From contig DATJNS010000171.1 of NCBI GenBank assembly GCA_035507915.1, positions 1-37,118 on the forward strand: a stretch of DNA of 37,118 bases, written 5' to 3'. Origin of the DNA: JACQAI01 sp035507915 (GTDB lineage Bacteria > Pseudomonadota > Alphaproteobacteria > Elsterales > Elsteraceae). A program made the translations under genes and the position numbers. Shown in pieces: positions 26,028-33,962 of the stretch (positions within the stretch are counted from its first letter, which is position 1; each line of letters begins with the position of its first letter). The notes beneath the pieces are model-generated. The model had not been told where the DNA came from. It saw only the letters and a program-made list of their open reading frames with translations, and made no database searches.

Positions 26028-27032
26028 CTATTGCACCGCCAGCTGCTTGTACAGGGTCAGGTCATAGTGGCTCGGCAGCTCGGCGCTGACGTCCTTCGGC
26101 ACGATGCCGAGCTGGGCCATCAGGCGCGCCATGGTCTGCATCTGCGCGATATCGATGTGATTGCCGTAGGAGATCCATTCGGCGGTCTTTGCCACCACGG
26201 CGGGGTCGAGACCGGTGAATTTCTCCAGGACCTCGGTCTTGAGCTGCTTGGAGGCGTTCATGCGCTGCTGGGCGGCGGCGAACGCCCACAGGAAGCGCTC
26301 GAGCAGGGCGCGCTTGGTCTCGAGATTGTGCCGCGTCGTCACCCACATGCCCTGCTCGGCGCTGGTCGGCTGCGTGTAGCCGTACTCGAGCGTCTTGGGC
26401 GCGTAGCCGATGCCCTGAACGACCGCCTGCTCGATGAACGGCGACCAGCAGATCGACACGTCGATGTCGCCGCGCTGCAGCGCGATGTTGAAGTTCTGCC
26501 CGCTGCCCTGGATGCCGATCGCCTTGATGTCGGTATAGGCGATCTTCTCCGCGTTGAGCTTGGCGACGAACGACGTCCAGACGTTGCCGCCGACGCCGAC
26601 GCCGACCTTCTTGCCCTTGAGGTCGTTCCACGTCTCGATCTTGAGCCCCTTGCGCACCGCCGGATAGAGCTGCATGCCGGCGACGCCCTGGAGCGCGACC
26701 AGGGTGGCGCCGCCGTTGGCGAGGTCCTGGATGACCTGCGGCGCGCCGGTCGCGCCGATGTCGACCGCCTCGGAGAGGATCGCCGTGCGCGAGTCGGGGT
26801 AGCGCTGGAAATTCACCGCCTTGTAGGTGATGTTCAGCGAGTCGAGGATGTCGGGCACCAGGTCGAGCGGCGCCATGAACCCGGCCTTCTCCTGGACCGC
26901 CACCGTGATGGTCTGGCGTTCGGGCAACGGCGCCGGCTTGGGCGACAGCGCCATCGCGCCGCCCGCCGGCAGCAGCATGCCGGCGCCGACGATCAATCCG
27001 GCGATCAGCTTCGAGGACCACGACTGCGGCAT
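26028..27032 (-). CDS. NitT/TauT-type ABC transporter substrate-binding protein A
   Basis: A periplasmic type II binding protein of 334 residues in the aliphatic sulfonate/nitrate/taurine family. The Sec signal peptide is MPQSWSSKLIAGLIVGAGML with cleavage near GGAMA (about residue 30). The mature chain has the family core, including DIGATGAPQVIQDLANGG, WNDLKGKKVGVGVGGNVWTSFV and ALQRGDIDVSICWSPF. There is no lipobox Cys. ATG 27032 follows the stop of another binding protein by 11 bases. Two binding proteins in tandem for one permease and ATPase is unusual; this one or its neighbour may serve the second permease pair on the plus strand. The ligand is unknown. The longer frame to 27596 is a shadow. 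Confidence 0.9.
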   Translation of the reverse strand: MPQSWSSKLIAGLIVGAGMLLPAGGAMALSPKPAPLPERQTITVAVQEKAGFMAPLDLVPDILDSLNITYKAVNFQRYPDSRTAILSEAVDIGATGAPQVIQDLANGGATLVALQGVAGMQLYPAVRKGLKIETWNDLKGKKVGVGVGGNVWTSFVAKLNAEKIAYTDIKAIGIQGSGQNFNIALQRGDIDVSICWSPFIEQAVVQGIGYAPKTLEYGYTQPTSAEQGMWVTTRHNLETKRALLERFLWAFAAAQQRMNASKQLKTEVLEKFTGLDPAVVAKTAEWISYGNHIDIAQMQTMARLMAQLGIVPKDVSAELPSHYDLTLYKQLAVQ

Positions 27033-27043
27033 GACGCGCTCTC

Positions 27044-28015
27044 CTACATCTGCGCGGGAAGCTTGACGCGCGACGGATCGACTTCCTTGAGCAGATCCGG
27101 ATAGAACCATCTCGCGTAGTCGAAGTCGCCCTTCAGCCGGCCGCGCTGACGCAGCAGATCGACCTGGATCTTGGTGATCTCGTAGGTCTCGTCGTCGAGC
27201 TTGGCGGTGAAGGTCAGCTTCGGCAGCATCGCGTCCATCTGCTGCGGCGGCAGATGGAGAAAACCCTCCATCAGCTTCTTGGCCTGGGCCGGCTTGGTCT
27301 TGACGTAGGCGGTCGCCTCGACGATCGCGCGCAGGAACTTCACCGCAGCCGCGTGGTTCTGCTCGATCCAGGTGCGGTTCATGTAGATCATCGCCTCGTC
27401 CGGCAGCACGCCGTAATTGTCCATCAGGAGGTGCGTGTTCGGCACCGCGAGCAGCGTGCGCGTGATCCAGGGCTCCCAGTTCGAGAAGCCGTCGATGTCG
27501 TGGCGCTCCATCGCCGCGAGCATCTCCGGCGGGTCGATATAGACCGCCTCGGCGTAGGGCGGCTCGAGCTGCGCCTTCTTGAGGGCGGCGAGCCACAACG
27601 CCTCGCTCGCGGTGCCGCGCGTGATGCCGAGCTTGCGCCCCTTGAGCGCCTGGATGGACGTGATGTCGCTCCTCGTCACGATGCCGTACCAGTGGTCGTA
27701 GGTGTTGGTCTGCGCGACGGCGACGAGGTTGGGATCGACCAGATGGTTGACCAGGCCGGCGAACACGGCCGACATCGCGGCGTTGGCCTGGTTGCCGATG
27801 ACCAGGGGGACCATCGCGCCGCCCGCAGGTCCGGTCTTGAGCTCGACGTCGAGCCCCTCCTTCTTGAACAGGCCGGCCTGCAGGGCGACGTAGAACTGCG
27901 CGAAGCCCGGGTCGACCCCGGTCGCGATCAGCAGCTTGGGCGCGTCCGCGGCATGCGCGCCAAGCGGCAGCAGCGCCAGCAGCGCGACGACGAGGGCCTT
28001 CATGCGGTTCGCCAT
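27044..28015 (-). CDS. NitT/TauT (NMT1/THI5-like) ABC transporter substrate-binding protein B
   Basis: A periplasmic binding protein of 323 residues. The signal peptide MANRMKALVVALLALLPLGA is cleaved near HAADA. The NMT1/THI5-like core includes VDPGFAQFYVALQAGLFKKEGLDVELK, QANAAMSAVFAGLVNHL, IQALKGRKLGITRGTASEALWLAALKK and ERHDIDGFSNWEPW. Proteins of this type bind sulfonates, nitrate, pyrimidine precursors or riboflavin-like compounds. ATG 28015 is preceded by AAAGGAA. It sits between the permease and the other binding protein. The two binding proteins differ clearly in sequence, so they likely have different ligands rather than being a recent duplication. Confidence 0.91.
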   Translation of the reverse strand: MANRMKALVVALLALLPLGAHAADAPKLLIATGVDPGFAQFYVALQAGLFKKEGLDVELKTGPAGGAMVPLVIGNQANAAMSAVFAGLVNHLVDPNLVAVAQTNTYDHWYGIVTRSDITSIQALKGRKLGITRGTASEALWLAALKKAQLEPPYAEAVYIDPPEMLAAMERHDIDGFSNWEPWITRTLLAVPNTHLLMDNYGVLPDEAMIYMNRTWIEQNHAAAVKFLRAIVEATAYVKTKPAQAKKLMEGFLHLPPQQMDAMLPKLTFTAKLDDETYEITKIQVDLLRQRGRLKGDFDYARWFYPDLLKEVDPSRVKLPAQM

Positions 28016-28028
28016 GATCCGGTTCCTT

Positions 28029-28859
28029 TCAGGCCAGGGGCGAGTAGCGTCCGGCGAACCGGAAGACGAGCCAGCGGAAGCAGCGATCGACGACGAAGCC
28101 GAGGATGGCGAGCGCGGCGAGCGCGACGAAGATGTCGTCGACCAGCATGTAGAGCCGGGCGTTCCACAGCATGGTGCCGATGCCCTCGTTGGCGGCGACG
28201 AGCTCGGCGGCGACGATCGTCGTGAAGGCGTTCGCCATGGCGACCCGCATGCCGGTCAGGATGAAGGGCACGGTCGCCGGCAGGGTGACGAGGAAGAAGA
28301 TCTGCGCGCGGTTGGCGCCCAGCGACTGCGCCGCACGCAGCTTGTTGGGCGCGATTCCCGAGACCCCGGCTGCCGTCGTGATCAGGACGACGAAGACCGT
28401 CGCGTAGGTGATGATGAAGATCTTCGAGGCCTCGCCGATGCCGAACCAGATCACCGCGACCGTGATCATGGCGACCGCCGGTATGAAGCGCAGCGTCTCG
28501 ACGTAGGCCGACAGCAGGCGGCGCACCGGGCGGAAACTGCCGGTCAAGAGACCGAGCGCGACGCCGAGCAACGAGCCGAGCGTGAAGCCGATCAGGATGC
28601 GCTGCAGGCTGGCGCCGACCTGCTCGAACAACGAGCCGTCCTCGATCATCTCGATCGCGCGCCACAGCACCGGTCCCGGCGGCGGAAACAGCACCGAGTG
28701 GACGAGGTAGACCGACGCGACGTACCAGAGCGCGAACAGGCTGACGAACCCGAGCGCGTCCAAGCCGAAATCGACGGCCAACCGCCGCGCCAGCGCGGCG
28801 AGCCGGCGCTCGCGGCTCGCGGCGCTGACCGGCATGGCGCGGACGTCCTGCTGGGTCAC
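28029..28859 (-). CDS. NitT/TauT-type ABC transporter permease (SsuC/TauC family)
   Basis: An inner-membrane permease of 276 residues with about six hydrophobic segments. The cytoplasmic EAA-like coupling loop reads LRAAQSLGANRAQIFFLVTLPATVPFILTGMRVAM, diagnostic of the SsuC/TauC/NrtB branch. GTG 28859 overlaps the stop of the ATPase gene by four bases (GTGA); an in-frame ATG at 28835 is the alternative start. It follows the ATPase and precedes the two binding proteins. It would form a homodimeric channel for the ligand delivered by either binding protein. Confidence 0.92.
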   Translation of the reverse strand: MTQQDVRAMPVSAASRERRLAALARRLAVDFGLDALGFVSLFALWYVASVYLVHSVLFPPPGPVLWRAIEMIEDGSLFEQVGASLQRILIGFTLGSLLGVALGLLTGSFRPVRRLLSAYVETLRFIPAVAMITVAVIWFGIGEASKIFIITYATVFVVLITTAAGVSGIAPNKLRAAQSLGANRAQIFFLVTLPATVPFILTGMRVAMANAFTTIVAAELVAANEGIGTMLWNARLYMLVDDIFVALAALAILGFVVDRCFRWLVFRFAGRYSPLA

Positions 28860-29662
28860 GCCGCGGCCCCGCTCGACATGCCGCGATCGACCGATTTCAG
28901 CACTTCGTCGCGGATCAGATCGTAGACCCTGCCGTAGATGCGCACGAACGCCGGATCGGTGCGCTGACGCTGCGCGACGTCGAGGTCGACGTCGACGGTC
29001 GCCTTGAGGGAGGCGCGCGGCCCAGCGCGCATGATGCCGATGCGCGTGCCGAGCGTGATCGCCTCGTCGATGTCGTGGGTAATGAATAGGATGGAAATCC
29101 TGGTTCGGCGCCAGATCGCGGCGAGCTGCTCCTGCATGAGCAACCGCGTTTGGGCATCGAGCGCGCCGAACGGCTCGTCCATCAGCATGATCTTCGGCTC
29201 GTTGGCGAGCACGCGCGCGATCTGCACCCGCTGCTTCATGCCGCCGGAGAGCTCGCTCGGGTAGCGTTCGGCCTGGTTGCGCAAACCGACGAGATCGAGG
29301 AAATGCAGCGCGCGCTCGCGCCGCGCCGCCGCGGCCATGCCGGCGACCCGCAGACCGAACTCGACGTTCTGGCGCGCCGTCAGCCAGTTGAACAACGAGT
29401 CGTCACCCTGGAAGACCACCGCGCGGTCGGCGCCCGGGCCGGTGATCGGCACGCCGTCGATCGCCAGGCGGCCGCGCGTTGGCGGCTCGAACCCGGCCAC
29501 CAAGCTGAGCACCGTACTCTTGCCGCAGCCGCTCGGCCCCAGGAGGCAGAAGAACTCGCCGGACGCGATCTCGAGCGTGAAGCCGTCGACCGCGACATGG
29601 TCCTCACCCAGTCGCGAGCGAAATCGCTTCTCCAAGTCGTTCATGGAGATGACAGCGGACAT
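28856..29662 (-). CDS. NitT/TauT-type ABC transporter ATP-binding protein
   Basis: A cytoplasmic ATPase of 268 residues. Walker A is GPSGCGKST, the Q-loop region is AVVFQGDDSLFNWLTARQNVEFGL, the signature is ELSGGMKQRVQIARVL, Walker B is KIMLMDEPFGALD, and the H-loop lies in ILFITHDIDEAITLG. These are typical of SsuB/TauB/NrtD. Within the Q-loop, GDD replaces the more usual EPA or EHA. ATG 29662 is used; the ribosome-binding site is modest. The gene is 74 bases downstream of the aminotransferase stop and overlaps the permease by four bases. Confidence 0.93.
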   Translation of the reverse strand: MSAVISMNDLEKRFRSRLGEDHVAVDGFTLEIASGEFFCLLGPSGCGKSTVLSLVAGFEPPTRGRLAIDGVPITGPGADRAVVFQGDDSLFNWLTARQNVEFGLRVAGMAAAARRERALHFLDLVGLRNQAERYPSELSGGMKQRVQIARVLANEPKIMLMDEPFGALDAQTRLLMQEQLAAIWRRTRISILFITHDIDEAITLGTRIGIMRAGPRASLKATVDVDLDVAQRQRTDPAFVRIYGRVYDLIRDEVLKSVDRGMSSGAAA

Positions 29663-29736
29663 CGACCATGCTTCCCGGTTCCCCGGCGTAGCTTCGCCGC
29701 AATGCAATAAGCTGTCCAGCAGCGGGCCGCCATGCC

Positions 29737-31047
29737 TCAGGCTGGCGCGACCTTGCGCAGCACGCCGTCGAGGATGCGCAAGGAGCGGTCGACCTGCTCG
29801 GGGCTGATGACCAGCGGCGGGGTGATCCGGAGCGTGTTGCCGTTGACCCCCGTGGTCGAGATCAGGACCCCGTCCTTCACGGCTTCCTTCTCGATGCGCT
29901 TCGCCAGCTCGGGATCGGGTGTGCGGGACCGATCGCGCACGATCTCGATGCCGATCATGAGACCCCGTCCGCGCACGTCGCCGACGACCGGATGGCGCGC
30001 GGCAAGCCGCCGCAACCCTTCCATGAACTGGGCGCCGAGCTCGCGCGCGCCGTCCGCCAGGCTCTCGTCGTGGAGAATGTCGAGCACGGTGTGACCGACC
30101 GCGATCCCGACCTGGTTCTTGGCGCCGAAGGTGGTGAAGTGGTCGCTCGGCTCGAACGCAGTGCCGAGCGTCTCGCTGGCGACGAAGCCGCCGAGCGGGA
30201 TGCCGCCCCCAATCGCCTTGGCGAAGCACACGAGCTCGGGCTTGATGCCGTAGTGCTGGTGCGCGAAGGCGGCTCCGGTGCGCCCGAACCCGGTGAACAC
30301 CTCGTCCTGCACCAGGGTGATGCCGTGGCGCGCGCAGATCGCCTCGACCTTCGGCCAGTACTCGTCGGGCGGCACGATCACGCCGCCGACCCCAAGGATC
30401 GGCTCGCCGATCAGCGCTGCCGCGCCGCCGGTGACGCTGGTGCGCAGCATCTCCTCGACCATGTCGGCGCACTTGACGCCGCAGGACGGGTAGCTGAGCC
30501 CGAGCGGGCAGCGGTAGCAGTACGGCGCCGGCGCGTGCACCACGCCCGGGAACGTCCCGTAGGGCCCCATGCCCTTCTTCTGCTTGGCGATGCCGGTGAG
30601 CGCGAGCGGCAGCGAGGTCCGGCCGTGAAAGCTGTGCTGCAGGGCGATAATGCTGAACCCGCTCGCGTGGCGGTTGCCCGCGTGCTTGAGGGCGCACTTG
30701 ACCGCGCCGTCGGTCGCCTCGGCACCGCTGTTGCAGAAGAACACGCGCTTGAGCACGCCGCCGGCGAGCTCGGCGATGCGCTTCGCCAAGGTGAGGGTCA
30801 GGCGGCTGTGGTAGCGCCCGGGTACCTGAATCAGCCGGTAGGCCTGCTCGGCGATGGTCGCGGCCACGCGCGGATGGCAGTGCCCGACCGATGCGACGCC
30901 CGGACCGGCTTCGAGGTCGATGTAGCGCCGGCCGTCCTCGTCCTCCAGCTCGGCCCCCTCGCCCTTGACCAGCACCGGCGGAATGTTCGTGTTGGCGACC
31001 AAATGCTCGGTGAGCGCGTCGAGCTCCAGGTTGCTCGTCAATTGCAT
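29737..31047 (-). CDS. Class III PLP aminotransferase (GABA/omega-amino acid aminotransferase-like)
   Basis: A 436-residue fold-type I class III transaminase. PLP-binding features are NSGAEATDGAVKCAL, SFHGRTSLPLALTG, the cofactor Asp 248 in LVQDEVFTGFGRTG, and Lys 277 in VCFAKAIGGGIPLGG. A Cys cluster at about 177, 180, 189 and 193 (PYCYRCPLGLSYPSCGVKC) occurs in a subgroup of GABA and omega-amino-acid aminotransferases. It would move an amino group from an omega-amino acid, such as a ring-opened product, to 2-oxoglutarate or pyruvate. It is the first gene of the minus-strand arm, divergent from LysR. ATG 31047 fits the family start (MQLTSNLELDALTEH); the long upstream frame runs through the LysR gene and is a shadow. 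Confidence 0.91.
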   Translation of the reverse strand: MQLTSNLELDALTEHLVANTNIPPVLVKGEGAELEDEDGRRYIDLEAGPGVASVGHCHPRVAATIAEQAYRLIQVPGRYHSRLTLTLAKRIAELAGGVLKRVFFCNSGAEATDGAVKCALKHAGNRHASGFSIIALQHSFHGRTSLPLALTGIAKQKKGMGPYGTFPGVVHAPAPYCYRCPLGLSYPSCGVKCADMVEEMLRTSVTGGAAALIGEPILGVGGVIVPPDEYWPKVEAICARHGITLVQDEVFTGFGRTGAAFAHQHYGIKPELVCFAKAIGGGIPLGGFVASETLGTAFEPSDHFTTFGAKNQVGIAVGHTVLDILHDESLADGARELGAQFMEGLRRLAARHPVVGDVRGRGLMIGIEIVRDRSRTPDPELAKRIEKEAVKDGVLISTTGVNGNTLRITPPLVISPEQVDRSLRILDGVLRKVAPA

Positions 31048-31167
31048 TGTAAGCGGCCTCCCGACCGCGGCGGGATCATAGGAACCGGCGCCGCGGGGAG
31101 GCACTGTCGGGTTGCAACTAACAGATATGCTTGACGGTTGATACGCGGCGACAAAGTCTGTAGGCGC
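31048..31167. promoter_or_regulatory. Divergent promoter region between LysR and the aminotransferase operon
   Basis: A 120-base intergenic region between divergent starts, the usual place for LysR-family autoregulation and target control. It contains the perfect palindrome GTTGCAAC (31111-31118), the nonamer CAGATATGC (31122-31130) also present at 15675-15683, and TTGACG (31131-31136) as a possible -35 for the plus-strand gene. No good -10 partner is visible at 16-18 bases. I cannot place a definitive T-N11-A box. Confidence 0.45.
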
Positions 31168-32142
31168 ATGGAACTTCGACAGCTCCAGTACTTCATCGAG
31201 GTCGCGGATCTGAAGAGCTTCAGCCGGGCGGCCGCGACCATCGGGATCGCGCAGCCCGCTTTGAGCCGGCACATCCGCCTGCTCGAGAAGGAGCTCGGAA
31301 CCGACCTTTTCTATCGCGACGGCCGCGGCGCCACCCTGACCGCGCTCGGCCAGCGGTTCTACGACAAGGTGCAGACCATCCTGCTGCAGCTCCAGGAGGC
31401 CCGGACCGAGATCCAGGCCACCAGGGACGTGCCGACCGGGGAGGTCGTCGTCGGCGTTCCGCCGCAGCTGGGCGTCGTCCTGATCGTCCAGCTCATCAAG
31501 CGCTTCTCCGAGCGCTATCCGAGCGCGCGCATCCGAGTCAGCGAAGGCTTCAGCTACCAGATCGCCGAGCGGCTGCACGCCGGCCGGCTGGATCTCGGCT
31601 TCGTCTACGACCCGGGTGTCTATCGCTACCTCGAGGCCGTGATGATGGTCGAGGAGACGCTCTATCTGGTCGGACCGGCAGGCGACCGCATCACCACCGC
31701 TGCCACCGTTCCATTCCGCGAGATCGTCGCGCACCCGCTCGTGATGCCCGATCTGCCGAGCACGCTGCGCACGCGCGTCGCCCACGTCGCGACCCAGCTC
31801 GGCACCACGGCGACCTTCACCGTCGAGGTCGACTCGATCCCGGCCATCAAGCAGCTCGTGATCGACGGCGCCGGCTACACGATCCTGCCGCACGCCGCCA
31901 TCGACGACGAGGTGAAGCGCGGCCTGCTCTCGGCGGCCCGCATCGTCGACCCGGCGGTCTCCCGCCCGCTCGGTGTCGTCGTGCCGGTCAAGGGCGGCCT
32001 GTCGGTGGCGACCCGCAAGCTGATCGAGCTGATCGGCGAGGAGGTCCGCGATCTGATCGCCGACGGCACCTGGGTCGGCCGAGTGGTCGACCGGACGGCC
32101 GGACGCCGCAGCGACCAGATGGCGTCCTTTCCGAGCGAATAG
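31168..32142 (+). CDS. LysR-family transcriptional regulator
   Basis: A 324-residue LysR regulator. The N-terminal winged helix-turn-helix is MELRQLQYFIEVADLKSFSR followed by AAATIGIAQPALSRHIRLLEKELG. A linker helix follows, and then the periplasmic-binding-like effector domain (GEVVVGVPPQLGVVLI and onward). The sequence resembles the nitrogen-assimilation NAC/Cbl branch by eye, which is a weak call. ATG 31168 matches the family N terminus; the TTG at 31138 would add ten poor residues. It is divergent from the aminotransferase-ABC-hyuAB operon and upstream of the plus-strand arm, so it is the obvious candidate regulator of both. The effector is probably the imported compound or a catabolite. 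Confidence 0.94.
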   Translation: MELRQLQYFIEVADLKSFSRAAATIGIAQPALSRHIRLLEKELGTDLFYRDGRGATLTALGQRFYDKVQTILLQLQEARTEIQATRDVPTGEVVVGVPPQLGVVLIVQLIKRFSERYPSARIRVSEGFSYQIAERLHAGRLDLGFVYDPGVYRYLEAVMMVEETLYLVGPAGDRITTAATVPFREIVAHPLVMPDLPSTLRTRVAHVATQLGTTATFTVEVDSIPAIKQLVIDGAGYTILPHAAIDDEVKRGLLSAARIVDPAVSRPLGVVVPVKGGLSVATRKLIELIGEEVRDLIADGTWVGRVVDRTAGRRSDQMASFPSE

Positions 32143-32198
32143 CTGATATTCTGCGCCGGTCCGTTCCGCCGGCCGGGGGCGACCCCTAGGATTTCGCG

Positions 32199-32672
32199 AT
32201 GGAGATCGCCGCCCACGAGGAGAAGATCGCTCGGCTCTCCGATCTGATCGGGCGGCTCGACCCGATCGAGGATTTCGAGATCTGGATGTGGGCGTGCATG
32301 AGCGCCGCGACCAACGCGCTCAACGCCGCGCTTCACCATCTCGGGGTGACGCAGCCCTTCGACTACTTCCCGCACCAGATCCCGGGGCTCTACGTCGAGC
32401 CCAAGCCGATCGCGCCGTGGCGCTGGAAGCGCATGTTCGCCGAACCGGGCGACGTCATCCACATCGGCCTGCCGCCGTGCCGGGCGCCGGTGCCCGAACG
32501 CATCCTGGCGGCCGCGGCGGGCCTGCACGTGATCGAGGACCTGCGCGAAACCCACGTGCGCGGCGGCCAGCCGGTCACGCGGGAGCTCGCCGCCGCCTGC
32601 GCCGATGCCTATCGCGGCGCGATGGCGGCGTTCCAAACGATCCTCGCCGAGCCCGGGCGCTCGCCGTCGTGA
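32199..32672 (+). CDS. Unrecognised helical protein A of a tandem paralogous pair
   Basis: I do not recognise this 157-residue protein. It is probably cytoplasmic and mostly helical, with no signal peptide. Residues 9-50 include KIARLSDLIGRLDPIEDFEI and SAATNALNAALHHLGV; residues 85-145 include DVIHIGLPP, IEDLRETHVRGGQP and ACADAYRGAM. The same blocks in the same order occur in the next gene, so the two are paralogues; A has an extra loop at about 51-84 rich in Trp, Pro and Tyr (FDYFPHQIPGLY and PWRWKRMF). ATG 32199 has AGGA upstream. Its stop overlaps the GTG of gene B. It lies between LysR and a NitT/TauT permease. A ligand-handling or regulatory role is a guess; the family is unknown to me. 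Confidence 0.85.
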   Translation: MEIAAHEEKIARLSDLIGRLDPIEDFEIWMWACMSAATNALNAALHHLGVTQPFDYFPHQIPGLYVEPKPIAPWRWKRMFAEPGDVIHIGLPPCRAPVPERILAAAAGLHVIEDLRETHVRGGQPVTRELAAACADAYRGAMAAFQTILAEPGRSPS

Positions 32673-33073
32673 CGCCGGCGGCGCATCGGGCCAAGGCCGA
32701 GCGGATCCGGCGGACGCTCGCCAAGCTCCGGCCGAGCGACTACGAGATGTGCATCGACGGCGCCATGCTGGCGGCGAACCACTACGTCAACATGGCGCTG
32801 CACGTGCTGGGCATCCGGCCCGACGACCGCGACGTCATCCACACCGAGTTCCTCGACGTCATCGACTATCGGCGCTTCGAGGTTGCGGCCAAGGCGCTCG
32901 TTGAGGCGATCGAGGCGATCGAGGAGCTGCGCGCGCCCTTCGTGCGCGGGGCCGCACCCGACGGCATTGCGGCCGGCGAGCGTGCGCTGCAGCAGCTCGC
33001 GCGTGTCGAAGCGGAGGCCCTGAGGGCGCGGCCGCTCGCCTTTCCGCTGCTGAAATACACGCCCGAACCCTGA
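32669..33073 (+). CDS. Unrecognised helical protein B of a tandem paralogous pair
   Basis: A 134-residue protein of unknown function, paralogous to the preceding gene. Residues 10-49 (AERIRRTLAKLRPSDYEMCI then LAANHYVNMALHVLGI) match A 9-50. Residues 55-117 (DVIHTEFLD, IEELRAPFVRGAAP) match A 85-145, and the extra loop of A is absent. The GTG start at 32669 overlaps the A stop (GTGA), so both are made in a coupled ratio, which suggests a heteromeric complex. There is no signal peptide or membrane segment. The GTG of the permease follows its stop by seven bases. The frame upstream is open inside gene A, but that is a shadow. Conserved His in ALHxLGI and DVIH could bind a metal or ligand; this is inference. 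Confidence 0.83.
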   Translation: MTPAAHRAKAERIRRTLAKLRPSDYEMCIDGAMLAANHYVNMALHVLGIRPDDRDVIHTEFLDVIDYRRFEVAAKALVEAIEAIEELRAPFVRGAAPDGIAAGERALQQLARVEAEALRARPLAFPLLKYTPEP

Positions 33074-33080
33074 GGCGTCC

Positions 33081-33962
33081 GTGATCGACACCGCCGTGCC
33101 CGACCGACCGGCCCCTTCGACGCGAGCATCCGCCGGGCGGACGGCGGGCGCGGGCGCAGCCGCCTGGCGCGCGGGGCTCCGGCTCGCCCTCTACCCGGTG
33201 GTACCGCTGGCGTTCCTCGGGTTCTGGTACGTGCTCGGGCGGCTGGGCGCGCTGCCGCCGGGGATCATCCCGCAGCCCCAGGCGGTGCTGCGCGGCTGGT
33301 GGTACTGGGTGTTCGGCAACCCCGCCGCGAAGATGATGGACGCCTACAGCGGGACGTGGCTCGCGACCGTCGTCTATTCGGCGCGCCGCGTGCTCGAGGG
33401 CTATGCGATCGGCCTCTGCGTCGGCGCGCCCCTCGGCATCGTGGTCGGCTGGAGCAACCTCGCCGCGCGGCTGATCGATCCGTCGATTCAAGCTGTCCGG
33501 CCGATCCCGATCACCGCCTGGATCCCGTTCGCCATCGCGTGGTTCGGCATCGAGGACGCCAACGCGATCTTCCTGGTCAGCCTGAGCGCCTTCTTCCCGA
33601 TCTTCATCAGCAGCACGCACGGCGCGCGCGACATCAACAAGAACCTCGTGCGCGCGGCACGCATGATGGGGGCGTCGGACCGCCAGCTGCTGCTGCGCGT
33701 CATCCTGCCGAACGCCCTGCCCTCGGTATTCACCGGCATGCGTCTCGGCGTCGGCTATGCCTGGACCGTGCTCGTGGTCGCCGAGATGATCTCGGTCAAG
33801 GCCGGGGTCGGCTACGTGCTGTGGGACGCCTATTACATCGCGCGCATGGAGATCGTCGTCGCCGACATGATCACGGTCGGCCTGCTCGGCTTTCTGTCCG
33901 ACCGCTTGATCGTGCTGCTGCAGGCACGCCTGCTCGGTTGGAAACGGCTGCACAGCGAATGA
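33081..33962 (+). CDS. NitT/TauT-type ABC transporter permease, second system
   Basis: An inner-membrane permease of 293 residues, in the same family as the one at 28029-28859 but clearly a different sequence. The coupling loop reads NLVRAARMMGASDRQLLLRVILPNALPSVFTGMRLGVGY. About six hydrophobic segments follow a hydrophilic N-terminal tail rich in Ala, Gly and Arg. GTG 33081 follows the stop of small protein B by seven bases, with GAGG upstream. Its stop overlaps the ATPase start by four bases. No binding-protein gene accompanies it on this strand; one of the two tandem binding proteins of the minus arm may be its partner. Confidence 0.92.
   Translation: MIDTAVPDRPAPSTRASAGRTAGAGAAAWRAGLRLALYPVVPLAFLGFWYVLGRLGALPPGIIPQPQAVLRGWWYWVFGNPAAKMMDAYSGTWLATVVYSARRVLEGYAIGLCVGAPLGIVVGWSNLAARLIDPSIQAVRPIPITAWIPFAIAWFGIEDANAIFLVSLSAFFPIFISSTHGARDINKNLVRAARMMGASDRQLLLRVILPNALPSVFTGMRLGVGYAWTVLVVAEMISVKAGVGYVLWDAYYIARMEIVVADMITVGLLGFLSDRLIVLLQARLLGWKRLHSE

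Noticed and set aside
32669..33073. Small protein B as a frameshifted C-terminal part of protein A
   Set aside because: B contains counterparts of both the N- and C-terminal blocks of A, so it is a complete paralogue, not a fragment.
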